Source: Talinum fruticosum (taxonomy: Eukaryota; Streptophyta; Magnoliopsida; Caryophyllales; Talinaceae). Taken from it: a stretch of DNA of 64,000 nt. Shown one piece after another: positions 12,065-22,793 of this stretch. Every line of letters starts with the position of its first letter. Within the stretch, counting starts at the first letter, position 1. The notes under the pieces are model-generated. The model made no database searches. It worked only from the letters and a program-made list of their open reading frames with translations, and was not told where the DNA came from. Position numbers and translations under genes: made by a program. The stretch is taken from positions 9,178,501-9,242,500 of the forward strand of contig JAITYX010000009.1 of NCBI GenBank assembly GCA_021018815.1. Reading direction: 5' to 3'.

Positions 12065-12104
12065 GCCTTTCAAGAGGATCTCACCATCCAAAGGTTTAAT
12101 GATC

Positions 12105-13860
12105 ATGGCTCATCGTACTTGAGAATTTGAAGAAGGAAGATCTCTTTTGAGGCCACCCAAGTTCAAAGGCTCAAACTTTGCACTTTGGAAGAAGTTGATG
12201 CAATGCTTCATCCAAGATCTTGATGAACAAGTGTGGAAGGTCATCACCGAGGGAAATTATATTCCCACAAAGCAAGAAGGTGACCAAACAGTGGTAAAAC
12301 TACAGTCAGAATACACCATCGAAGAGAAGGAAATGTACAGGAAGAACTTCGAGCTATGAACATTCTTCTATGTGCCATAGATGCTTTGGAGTACAATAGA
12401 GTCTCGTCTTGTGACACGGCTAAGGAGGTGTGGGACACCTTGGTGACAACATATAAAGGAACAAGCCAAGTGAGACAAACTAATATCAGCCAATACCTCC
12501 ACAGGTATGAGCTATTCAAAATGGAAGAAGCCGAGAGCATCACCTAGATGTATATTCGATTCACAGAGATTGTTAATAATCTCAAATATCTCGGTAAGAA
12601 GACGCATAATGAAGAAGTTGTTAGAAAACTTCTGAGGAGCCTACCAAAGAAGAAATGGGGTCCAAAGGTGACTGCAATAGAAGAAGCACAGGACCTCAAC
12701 AAACTGAAGTTAGATGAGCTCATAGGAAAACCTCTTACCCATGAGCTATATCTCCAAGAGGAGAATTCTGAGGACAGCCCAAGAAGGAACATTGCACTAA
12801 AAGCCTCGAAGAAGCTGAATTAAGTTCAAGTAGTTCCAATTCAGAAAAGGACCCAATAGAGCAAATTGCAGAAGGCTTCAAGAAGATGATGAAGCATCAG
12901 ATATTGAAAAAGAAGCCTAAATCCGAGGTCTTCGGACGAGAAAGAAAAGGTAAACTCTCTTATCCTCTCAATTCTTTTTCTACTAATTATTCCGGGTGTT
13001 TTAAGTGTGGTAGCAAGGAACACACCATCAAATATTGCCCATAAAAGAAGAGAGATTACAAAAAGAAGAAGACCATTACTTATAGCAAGGATGAGTTAGA
13101 AGAAGAAGGAGACTCATCCGACTCGGACATAGAGGATGAGTCCAAGTGTCTAATAGCAATGACTCGACTCGCATACGTAAACCGAATCGAACAATACTCA
13201 TCCGATGTTGAGGAAAATGATCCTCAAGAGGTAATCAATTACTATCTTACATTTTATAAGATAGATCGTGCAAAGTACATCTTTTCTTTAAAGGAAAAGT
13301 CTAACTCGATTCTTCCCTCTTTTAAGAAAAACTTGAGTCTCTTAAAACCGAGAACAATTTTCCGAAAAATGATCTAGAAAAACCGAGACTCAGTTTGAAG
13401 GTACTTGAGACTAGCTCACATGATAATGAGACTGAGTCCGGGTGCTTTAGATCCGAGAATGAGCTTCTAAAGAAAAGGATGCATGAGTCTCGAAGTTGAT
13501 TCTAGAACTCACTCAAGGTTAGAAAACCTTGATCTCCTTCTTGGTTCTCAGTGTGTTTCTTTTCGAAAAGAAGGTTGGGTTTTAATTCTAAAAAGAGGAT
13601 AACTCCTATAAAGTTCCTTTCAAGAGGGATTCTCGAAAAATCTTTTTCAAAAATTCTGAGTCCAGTTCAACTCACACAATAAGAAAGAGAACTGAGCTCG
13701 AAAGGTTTATCAAGAGAAGTCTGCTCGGACTTTTTACAAAAGAAAAGATTTTAACAAACCTGAAACTCAGTTTTCAAGAAGGAAGACTCAGAATCAGACC
13801 CTTCCAAAAATTATTCAAATTTGGGTTCCCAAAGTACCCTTGCTCCAAAACTAACCTCAG
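12105..13860 (+). pseudogene. Degenerate copia gag (nucleocapsid polyprotein)
   Basis: The likely start ATG at 12105 is followed after five codons by TGA. The gag domain then reads through three frames: 12147-12359 (motif RPPKFKGSNFALWKKLM), 12356-12823 with a TAG at 12545, and then a frame holding the zinc knuckle CFKCGSKEHTIKYC at 12997-13038 (the CX2CX4HX4C pattern). A later IQIWVPK motif near 13815 marks the usual end of gag in Sirevirus-like elements. The protein would have packaged element RNA into particles. It is broken by at least two stops and two frame changes, so it is not expressed intact. The UBN2-type gag fold is inferred from motif spacing. Confidence 0.8.
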
Positions 13861-14161
13861 TAAGAATTATTCTTACTGGGATTCGTTAGAGGAAGCAAGG
13901 GTTAGTCTATTTTTTTTGCAGGTACACTATAAAGCAAAGGAAGACTCAGGTCCGACCCTTAGAAAGTGCTAAGAATTTTAACTTGGTAAGTCACCGATTT
14001 GGAAAAGCACTCGGGTAAAAGTCTAGTCATCTCCTTGATAATATCATTCCGGACATCAACTAAGGTACGATTGACCTTACTTATCATTACATTCAATTGG
14101 TATTTATATTTATTTTGTTCAAAATCTCATTCTCTCCTTGTTTATTTTTTATGAAATGCAT

Positions 14162-14350
14162 TAGGGGAGAGAATAATGAACTTTGTAGATTCATCTCGCT
14201 TAGGGGAGTTCAATGGCTTAGGGGAGTGAATTTTGAAAAGTTTCACAAATTTAAAATGCTCCTTATGCCACTTTAATTATGCTCGATAACTATGATGAAT
14301 TTCTTTGAGTCATTATTTAGTTGAATGCCTTTCATCAAAACAGGGGAGAT
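14162..14350 (+). promoter_or_regulatory. Multiple polypurine tracts
   Basis: The AGGGGAG core occurs four times: 14163-14169, 14202-14208, 14220-14226 and 14342-14348. The last copy sits two bases before the 3' LTR. Polypurine tracts prime plus-strand DNA synthesis. Repetition of a conserved tract upstream of the 3' LTR is a recognised signature of Sireviruses, which supports the family assignment although pol is missing here. Confidence 0.75.
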
Positions 14351-16041
14351 TGAAGACTCAGGTATGACTAACTAACCCCTTGGATGTGTTTTAATTTCAT
14401 GCATTCATCTAAATTTAGGATAAAGCAAGAAGCATCCTAACGAAATTCATTTAACTAAGTCATACGCTTTACAATTCATCATTTCAATATGACTTATTCT
14501 TGATGATCTCGGACTTAAGCATATTAAGATTATCTTACTAAGTCCGACCCACTAAGTCGGACTCAAACTCGAAAGTAGAATCTGAGTTAGTTATGACAGA
14601 CTAAGTCCGACCCACTCGGAACTCGGATTCGACCAACTCAAAACTCGGATTCCGACCCACTCGTAACTCATATTCCGACCCATTAAGTCAGACTCGGACA
14701 TTTAGTTTGCCTACGCTATTATTTGTTTAATCATGCGTAATTGTAAAATGTCTATATAACTCATGTGCCCATTAAGATTGAAAGATTTATTTATGAGTTT
14801 TGGCATATCCGGAATCTGAGTATATTGAATATTGAACTTTAAATATTCCAAATTAATAGATTAAGGTAATTAGTCATTAAACGCTTTATTTATACTAATC
14901 CTTATCTAATTATAGACCAATGTATATTTATACTTTGAGAACCATTGTGCTTAATGTTTTTACAGGTTTTTCCAATATCAATTATTTGAACAAAAAGCAA
15001 AAACAAAAGGCTTCGACCGTTAAAGCACTCGCCGGACAAAAAGTCGGAATTTCTAGAAAAGCTCAAAACTTACTCGACAGACCTTGTTTGTTATTCTTTT
15101 GGGTAATATTTTATTTCCGAGTCTAACGGTCTTTTCGTTTTACTTTTCCAGTTTACAAAAGCTGGAAAAAAGCTGTTGGAAGCTAGGACCAAGGCACAAC
15201 GGCTATTTCAAGGTGGTCCAGAAATCCGAGTGACTCATACTATCTCGTTACAAGGGCTAGTTGACTCGGACAGCTTCAACAGAAAGACTTTGGAGGCACG
15301 ATGGCTATCTCTTCAAGGCAGACTATTTATAGAAGCCTTAGCACAAGATTTCAACCGACGAAGGGAAGAAAAAGAGAGACCATATTGCCGGAGCCAGTCA
15401 CCGTCCCATCGCTCAATGGTCGCCGCGCAGCTCGCCACACACCACCACCGCCCTCGCTCAACATCTTCTCTAGCATGCAACTCCCAAACTTTAATTCTAA
15501 TATTATGAGTTGTATTCTTCCGAGTTAGTTGTATTGCAATTCTTACAACTCTTCTACTCTTTCTTTCCGATCGAGTTGTAAAGGTTACCTCAACTCGCTT
15601 GTCCCAAACTCGTAAAGGTTACCTCGGTTTGGAAGTACCAGAGTTAGATAAGGGAACTTCTAACCTTGGGAAAAATTGGAGGATCCCAAGTTGATAAGGT
15701 AACTTCAACTTGGAAGTACTGGGTCGATCGGATAAGGTAAATTCCGAGCCTGGGAAAATTGTAATAGATTTATTTGGGAACAGATCCGGGTAGTCATATT
15801 CATTATAATTGAGGATTCAATTAGTGGATTTAACTTGGTGTCTCGATTGACACTGTCCGTGGTTTTTGCCCCAGGAGGGTTTCCACGTATATCCGAGTTT
15901 ACACTTTTCCGAGTCCAATCTAGACTCGGAATTTGCTTCTTAATCAGTTTTGTGCAAAAAGAGTTTGATTTTCTCAAAAATCTTTCATCACCCTATTCAC
16001 CCCCTCTAGGGTGACTTAACTTCTCCAAGAGCAAGCCTTCA
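14351..16041 (+). repeat. 3' LTR of gag-only Sirevirus-like element
   Basis: It begins TGAAGACTCAGG directly after the polypurine tract and ends GCAAGCCTTCA at 16041, 1691 bases long. It contains the TATA-like 'ctatttatagaagcc' near 15322 and the conserved 'ctctagggtgactta' near the 3' end. The right flank is LINE sequence. The left end of the element is truncated, so no target duplication can be read. Confidence 0.88.
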
Positions 16042-17072
16042 TAACTCTTTTCTATGAAGCTTCAAGGTAAGTTGTTAATAGTTCTAAATAGACAATCATG
16101 GTGTCTAGACACATGACCTTGGAGGAGATTGAAGGCCTCAAATTGGTCTTCGGTTATAATGTGGTTCATAGCTTTTATAGATACTTGGGTTCTACTTCAC
16201 TTATACCAAAGGTCAAAATAGCTCACTTTTGTTTCCTTTTAGATGGAGTAATATAGAGGATGCAATCATGGAAGACAATATGCTTTCTCAAGTAAGTTGG
16301 CTGGTCTTAATCAATGTTGTTCTCACATCCCTTAATCAACATATTTTCTCAATTTTTATATCCAAAAGAAGATCACGAGTTTATTGAACTCTATCCTTGT
16401 AAATTTCTTTTAGGAGGACGAGTAAAGGCGGAAGGAAGGTCCATGTGAAGAATAAGGATATTATTTTTCATACCGAAAGGGATGGGGGAATAGGATTAAG
16501 GGAGGTGAGTAAGCTCAATCAAACAATGTTGATGAAACAAGTTTAGATGTAGTATAAGCATTAGAATATGTTTCTTGCTGAAGTGTATATTGCCAAGTAT
16601 GGTGCAGTCTCACCCATTATATATATGCAAAGAGAAGCAAAGTTTGCAACTCGCTTCCGGGGTTGGAAGGGGTTATATAAGGCGGTGCAATCATTTAAGG
16701 TTGGGTTATCATGGAGGCTGGGAAAGGAAACTAGCATTAGGATTGGGATGGCAAGGTGGATAGGTGATACAAAACTCGGTTTTAGAACCGAGGAGGGGAA
16801 GTTATAGTTTGAGAAAGAACAAGTCTCATCTCCCATCCCTAATAATGGTAAGACTTGGGACGTGCGAGAAGATAAGGACATTTTTCTCTTGGGAGAGTGC
16901 AAAGCGATTCCGACTATTCCACTCAAAGAGAAAATAATGGAGGATTAATAATGGTAGTATGTGACAACACCAAATAAGGAGAGTTTACAGACAAAGCCAA
17001 GCTATGCTTTCATTAGTCAAAGACGGGTGGGTAATGGATAGCAGTTAATAAGGAAAATCTAGAGAAAATTCA
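16042..17072 (+). pseudogene. LINE reverse transcriptase, C-terminal part
   Basis: The plus strand encodes, across several frame changes, the pattern typical of the plant LINE reverse transcriptase thumb and after: YLGSTSF..., LSQ...LVLIN, 'PKK', HVKNKDIIFHTERDGGIG (about 16440-16495), AEVYIAKY (about 16575), and SWRLGKETSIRIGMARWIGD (about 16710-16770). It ends in a region resembling the W..VKSAY segment. Non-LTR elements use this enzyme for target-primed reverse transcription. The 5' end was lost against the copia LTR at 16041. The LINE resumes at 35492 beyond the Retand-like element, with roughly 180 bases apparently missing between. Confidence 0.78.
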
Positions 17073-18395
17073 GGGCTATTAATATTGAAAGATAATAGCT
17101 TTAGAAATGGAGATGTACCTCTTATTAGAATTTCCGATTTTTATAATCGGGTTTGAAATTAATTAAGCAAAGGTGATTGGCAGCTTTATTAATCATTTAT
17201 TTTAGGAATTATTCTTAAAATCCTCGGGAAACGAAATGGAATAAATGTATTCATGTCGTAAGGCTTTTGGGCAAAACCGGTATAAAACCACTAGCTTAGA
17301 CCAAAGCTTTACCCGATGGTTGTTCGGCGCCGTGAAGAGCCAGCACCGTACGATCGCTGGCACCGCCCATAGGTCGTGATGAGGTGGTCGAGTCTTGGTC
17401 CATGGCCTAGCTATCAAAAATAAAAACTTTTTTTGTTATTTTTAGCTCGAAATGACGAGGATTGAATTAAAAAGAAATGAAAAGGAAAATAGAGTCGCCA
17501 ATTAGTTTTAGTAATAAAAACTAACAAAAATAAAGAAATACTCTTCCAATGTTAGTACGGAAAAACTAATCTTGAAAGAGGTTTGAAAATATGACTCCAT
17601 CGATCTTGAACCGAGAATCTAGATTTAGGGGCGAAGGTACGAAACGTAAGGATAAGCTCTTTTGTTCCGCCCGTCAATAGACAACCTTTACTAATTCGAG
17701 AAGTGAGTTTAAGAAATGTATTAAAGGCAAGCACGCAACATATTAAATGCGTAACTTAAATCAACCAAGGCATGCTTTAGGAAAGCGATAAAAGCATATA
17801 CGAAAGCAATAATTAAAAGCAATAAAAAAGCGAAAGAAAACGAAAAGAAAATAAAAGATTACATCGGGCGGGGAGGAATTTAAAAGCGATTACATCCTTT
17901 TTTCACAATACCGAAAGCAATAAATAACGTAAATTAAATAAACGAGTAAGAATTGAAGGTAGATCCGGTGGCCTCGGGTCGTCCACTCGCCGATCCGGGT
18001 CTCGAACCGGATCTATAAGCGTGACAGATGTAAACTGGAAATGGATTTTTGTGAGCTTTTATGAAGGTAGAAAAATGTGTGTTACTAATGAAAGATTAGG
18101 GATCGAATGTGGGTAATGAACCGAGGATTAGTTTAAAGGAAACTAAGCGATCGGAATACGTGAATATTCAATAGCTCTAAGTCAAATTTCAGCAGAGTTT
18201 AGCGAAGCATAACGCATAGGAAATGGCCATATGAAAAATGAGAGCCTAAGCTCTCTATTTATACGAGAAGGTTAGGTCAAAAATAGCCTAGGGTTTAGCT
18301 TAATCGGTCGTCCAAATTAAGCAGCGAACCGGCCGTAAAAATCGTAAAAATCAAACTAAATCCACCTTGAACCGGGATCCCGGGAACAATGCCGA

Positions 18396-21300
18396 TGAAG
18401 ACTCGGTTATAACTCTCTATCTCTCTATGGTTTTGATTTCAAGACATTCTAAGTATTTAAGAAGCTCATCTTTAAGTTTTCAACTCTGTCTAACCTCCTC
18501 GAAACCATCTATTCAAGTATATCGCATTTAACCGGGTTGTCGACCTACTCATACAAAACTCAAAAAGATGACATGAGTAAATAATTTCTCAAACACTTTA
18601 TATTCCGAGTACCGACTTAATGTTCTAGTTGAAAATGAATTACTGCGTTAATTCCTCTTTCTAAGTCAGTTTATTGAATGAAATTATTTACTTGATAGAG
18701 TTTATGCATTCTAATTATTCAATCTTAATAACTTGATCATTTGGAGAATTGACTCAAGATGGATTTTGAGCCTAATGAATATTAGACTTAGAAAAATCCA
18801 TTCTTTCAGTCGAAGATAATTTAGCACTTAATTATTTTGAATTAATTATAATCTTTGCCTAATCTTGGACCAAATTATTTTATACTTTGAGTACCACTTT
18901 GATTTGCTTTTGCAGGTTGATTAAATTATTTTAATCTAATTTTGAAAGCAAAAGCTACCAACTTCCTATCGTTAAACACCAGTAGCTTGAAAAACACCTT
19001 TTCCGGTTAAGGCTCGAATACTATATCGGGGTTGTTTGTTACCAAATACGAGTAAACTTCAACTTTGAGTCTAACGGTTATTTCCACCCCAGATTTCAGT
19101 CACAACCAATGGGAATGGACTACTTTTTGAGCCAAGGACCAAAGCACAATGTTCCCATTGCAACAATTCCTTTTCCGAGTGACTTAGACTAGTCGTTACA
19201 ACAGACTAATGAAGCTCACAAGTCTAGAACAAGTCTCAATGGATACTCGCCCTACAGATTATATATAGAAGCCTTCTGTAAGACTTGAAGATTGACGGTG
19301 AACACATTACTAATCACTTAATCGGTGCATACTCACTCAATCTTTAACGTATAACTCTAATTCTTAAGTTCTTACTTTCTAACTTGCAAAGAGAATGTCT
19401 TGTAATCACTTTAAAGTCTTGTAATCACTTCTACTCTTTCTATTCTCCGTTAAGTCTCTTGACTGAGCTATAATGGATTACTCAGCTCAGTTGTACCTAG
19501 TTGTAAAGGTTCCCTCGGTTAGGAAGTACTAGATCGGATAAGGGAATTTTTAAGTCTAGGAAAAATTTGTTAGTGAATTGTCTAAGGGAGAAATTCCAGT
19601 AAAGAGTCGAGTCCTTGTATTTTGTGGATTCAAAATAGTGGATTTGATTTGGTGATTGGATTAGCACTGTCCGTGGTTTTCCGCCCTAAGAGGGTTTCCA
19701 CGTATTTTGTATATTGCACTTTCGAGTCCAATCTTGATTCATAATTGTTTTCTAAGTCTTTGCTGTGTAGAATTATTTGATAATCCAGAAAATTCTTCCA
19801 TCACCCCATTCAGCCCCTCTAGGGTGACTTATGAAGACTCGAGTTTATACTTACACTTTTCCGAGTTTCATCCAGGAATCGAGTATAAGATCTCTTCTCG
19901 CATAGGGTTTTGATTTCAAGTCATTCTATGTACCTTAGAAAGTCTATTGAGTGATATAGCATTTATTCCGAGTGTTCTAGAAACTATTTCATATGTCTTT
20001 CTATGACTCGACCGACTCATAAAGCATACTTGTACTAACTCGCTTCCGAGTTACTCAACACTCGAATTATTGTATGTTCAAACACTCGTATTCACACACA
20101 TAAACTCGAGTCCGACTTCATGTTCCAGGAATTACAATGTTAATTTTCTATTCCAAGTCGACTTATGTTGTTTGAACTTTGTTTAGTCTAGATCACTCGA
20201 TATTCTTAATCTAACTTGATTCTCTTTTAGACTCGACTAAGATGGAATTTGAGTTTCATGGATATTAGACTCGGAAAATTCCATTTCTTTTCCGACTCGA
20301 GATAATTAGTCACTTAATTATTTTAATTATATTATTATCTCGTGCCTAATCTTGGACCAAAGTATTTTATACTTTGAGAACCAAAGTGATTTACTTTTAT
20401 AGGTTATTCAAACGAGGCTTTCCTAAATTTGAATCACAAAAGTAACCGGCTTTAAAACGTCAAATCACCAGCAGACAAGGCTTTTTCCACCTCGACCTAG
20501 CCCCGGACACTATGTCGGGATTGTCCGTTTCCAAAACTAGAAATTTGCAACACCAAGCTCAACGGTGGTTTCCACCTTATTTTTCAAGACATCACCGAGT
20601 GGTTTTGGGACTTCCAAAGGAGTCAAGAACCTTTGCTTAACGTTCATATCTCAACGGATATTTTCCGAGTGACTCGGAAAATCCTTTACAACGGTCACAA
20701 AGGACCTCCAGTTAGAAGATGGACACAACGGCTCAGCTGCTTGGTCATCTATATATAGAAGCCAACTTTCAATACTTTAAGATTGCCGAATCTATTGTTA
20801 ATACACATACTTGAGCAAAAAGTCATTCTCAATCTTCTAGTTACAACTCCAATTCCGTATTTCATAACTTTCCGAGTTGTAAGGTCTTGTACTCGATTAC
20901 AAACACTTTCTTTCTTACTCTCTAAGTACCCTTGACCGAGTCAGTAACGGTTAACTCAGCTCGGTTGTCCCTAACTTGTAAGGGTGATCTCGGTTAGGAA
21001 GTACTAAATCAGATGAGGAAATTTCTAAGTCTAAGAAAAACTTTAAGGAGTCTGTCTAAGGAAGCAACTCGAGTCAAGTCGATCCACTCGTATTTTGTGG
21101 ACTCAAAATAATGGATTCGACTTCGTGCTTGGATTAGCACGGTCCGTGGTTTTCTGCCCCAGGAAGGTTTCCACGTGTTTTCCGAGTTATAACTTTTCGA
21201 GTACATTATAGACTCGGACAGTTTCAAAATTCCATTTAATCTGTTTCTTCACTACTTACTGAAATCTGAGTTTATGCTTTTCCGAGTTTAACCTTGCTTC

Positions 21301-21434
21301 ACGCTCACCTCGGATTCATATCTATTTTAAATTCAAGCAAGTTTCCTCATCACCCTATTCACCCCCCTCTCTAGGGTGACTTATACTCTCCAAGAGCAAA
21401 CCTTCAACTTAATCTCTCCAAGAGCTAACCTTCA
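18396..21434 (+). mobile_element. Sirevirus-like solo LTR, outer
   Basis: It starts TGAAGACTCGG at 18396 and ends GCTAACCTTCA at 21434. It is flanked by the 5-bp duplication GCCGA (18391-18395 and 21435-21439) within the Retand-like LTR. A second LTR sits inside it at 19832-21406. Without that insert it is about 1.46 kb. No internal domain remains, so it is a solo LTR. Confidence 0.9.
19832..21406 (+). mobile_element. Sirevirus-like solo LTR, inner
   Basis: It starts TGAAGACTCGAG and ends GAGCAAACCTTCA, 1575 bases. It is flanked by the 5-bp duplication ACTTA (19827-19831 and 21407-21411). It is inserted 23 bases from the 3' end of the outer LTR of its own family. It has the TATA-like 'ctatatatagaagcc' near 20751. 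Confidence 0.9.
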
Positions 21435-22014
21435 GCCGAGATACACGGCGCCGATCAAGAAACGGCGTTGTACGGTCTCAACCTCCTTCCTTGTTGCAAC
21501 TAAACTCTGGAGCAAAATTCAGCGTTTGGGGAAAACTCCCCGAAACGCAGCATCGGTCAAGAACGGTGTTGTTTTGTGAAAGTGAGCTCCGTATCTCAGC
21601 TTGGACACTTGGAGAAAAACACAACGTTTTAGCGATGTTTTCCACGAAATGTGACGTCGATCAATGCGACATCGTACGAAAAAATCAGCTCCGTGTCTCT
21701 ATTGGATGTCTGAAGATGAATACGTGGAATTTTGAGTGTAGCAATGCTCTATGCGCGATGCCGACCAAGGTTGACTTTAGGGCGTTGACCCGGGTTTGGA
21801 CCAACAGAAAGAAATAGGTTTTGGACCACCCCAAAAGCAAATAAGGTTCTTTTTTTTTTGTGCTATAGGGTTTTTGCAGTCCACTAGCTTCCGTCATGCC
21901 AATCGGACTCCAACCATGATCCAAATCTGCGAACAAGACTAGGATTTCATCATAGGGCTAACAAAATAAAATATCGAAATAAAAGAGTCAAGAATGAAAT
22001 GTTTTAGGTGTCCA

Positions 22015-22660
22015 GAGTTAGCCCTCACTTTAACCGAGTCTAAAAGACGAAGGGTCCAAGGAGACACTAAAGGGCACTTATTTGGGCATTGCTTTGAATG
22101 CCGATTGATTTATAATGTCCGGAATTTGTTGTCTGTCGAACCTGAACTCCGAGATGAGGGCTTGGACTTGATCACGATGTTTGCGTATCGAAGTCCGGTA
22201 AAGGGTCCCGAGCTTGGCTTCATCGTAACCCCGAAGCTCGGCGAATTTTACGTCCGAAATTTCGATCATCTCTTGATCCGAAGATTGGCTTAATAATCTT
22301 GTTGTACTAACACACCTGTTAATGGATAATTGTATTCACAAAAATTTAGTATTTACCTGAATAATTTAACCAAAAGCAGATCGAAAATCCGATCTAATAA
22401 AGTTGACATTGTGGGACCAAAGCCCCCACTTGCATGCACATGGCTCCAAGAACCCACTTGCCACGCTTGATTGGACCTCACAAGCCTAGCCACCAGTCAT
22501 GCCTACAAAGCTTCCGCCGTGGGGATGCCGATCAAGCCTCATAGCCGGCGCCGGACACCTTTGGGCGGGTCTTTTCACAGACGTGCTCTCGAATTCCCTT
22601 CTTAGTCTCCTTTTTCTTTTTTGCATTTTTTCTTGTGTGCTTATCATGCTTGGCTAAATT
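22015..22660. other. Retand-like element, region between 3' LTR and antisense gene 1
   Basis: Open frames exist on both strands (plus 21994-22293, minus 22078-22269), but I recognise no domain in either. No clear polypurine tract is visible next to the LTR at 22014, so the tract has decayed or the boundary is off by a few bases. The final ~120 bases act as the upstream region of the plus-strand gene that follows. Confidence 0.4.
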
Positions 22661-22663
22661 TGC

Positions 22664-22671
22664 CTATAAAA
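22664..22671 (+). promoter_or_regulatory. TATA box of antisense gene 1
   Basis: 'ctataaaagg' lies about 130 bases upstream of the ATG at 22794, on the strand opposite to gag and integrase. The region between is CT-rich ('cttcctctttcttcttcttg'), as is common in plant 5' leaders. Confidence 0.55.
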
Positions 22672-22793
22672 GGACGGGTTGGTGTGTTCATTTTGCACAC
22701 TTCACTTGCTTCCTCTTTCTTCTTCTTGATTGCTCTAACTTTGTCCTAATTCTTTGATAAAACTAGTTGGTTTTCATACACAAACTCCTCAAA

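Larger units (their letters stand above)
5576..16041 (+). mobile_element. Gag-only (TR-GAG-type) Sirevirus-like retrotransposon
   Basis: The order is 5' LTR (5576-6155 and 11571-12048, 5' truncated and interrupted), primer-binding site at 12051, degenerate gag, repeated polypurine tracts, and 3' LTR at 14351-16041. No protease, integrase, reverse transcriptase or RNase H motif lies between gag and the 3' LTR. It matches the class known as terminal-repeat retrotransposons with a GAG domain. It would need enzymes from an autonomous relative, for which the minus-strand element at 57796-63366 is a family member. Confidence 0.8.
17073..22014 (-). repeat. 3' LTR of the Retand-like element, interrupted
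   Basis: The pieces 17073-18395 and 21440-22014 align with the 5' LTR at 33658-35491. Its minus-strand 5' terminus reads TGGACACCTAAAAC at 22014, against TGTAGACACCTAAAAC at 35491. The middle is split by copia LTRs at 18396-21434. Bases matching 33585-33657 of the other LTR are absent at 17072. Confidence 0.82.

Noticed and set aside
21491..22293. Plus-strand frames of about 100 codons
   Set aside because: They lie mostly within the Retand LTR's 5' end and the adjoining spacer. The frame is not open in the 5' LTR copy throughout.
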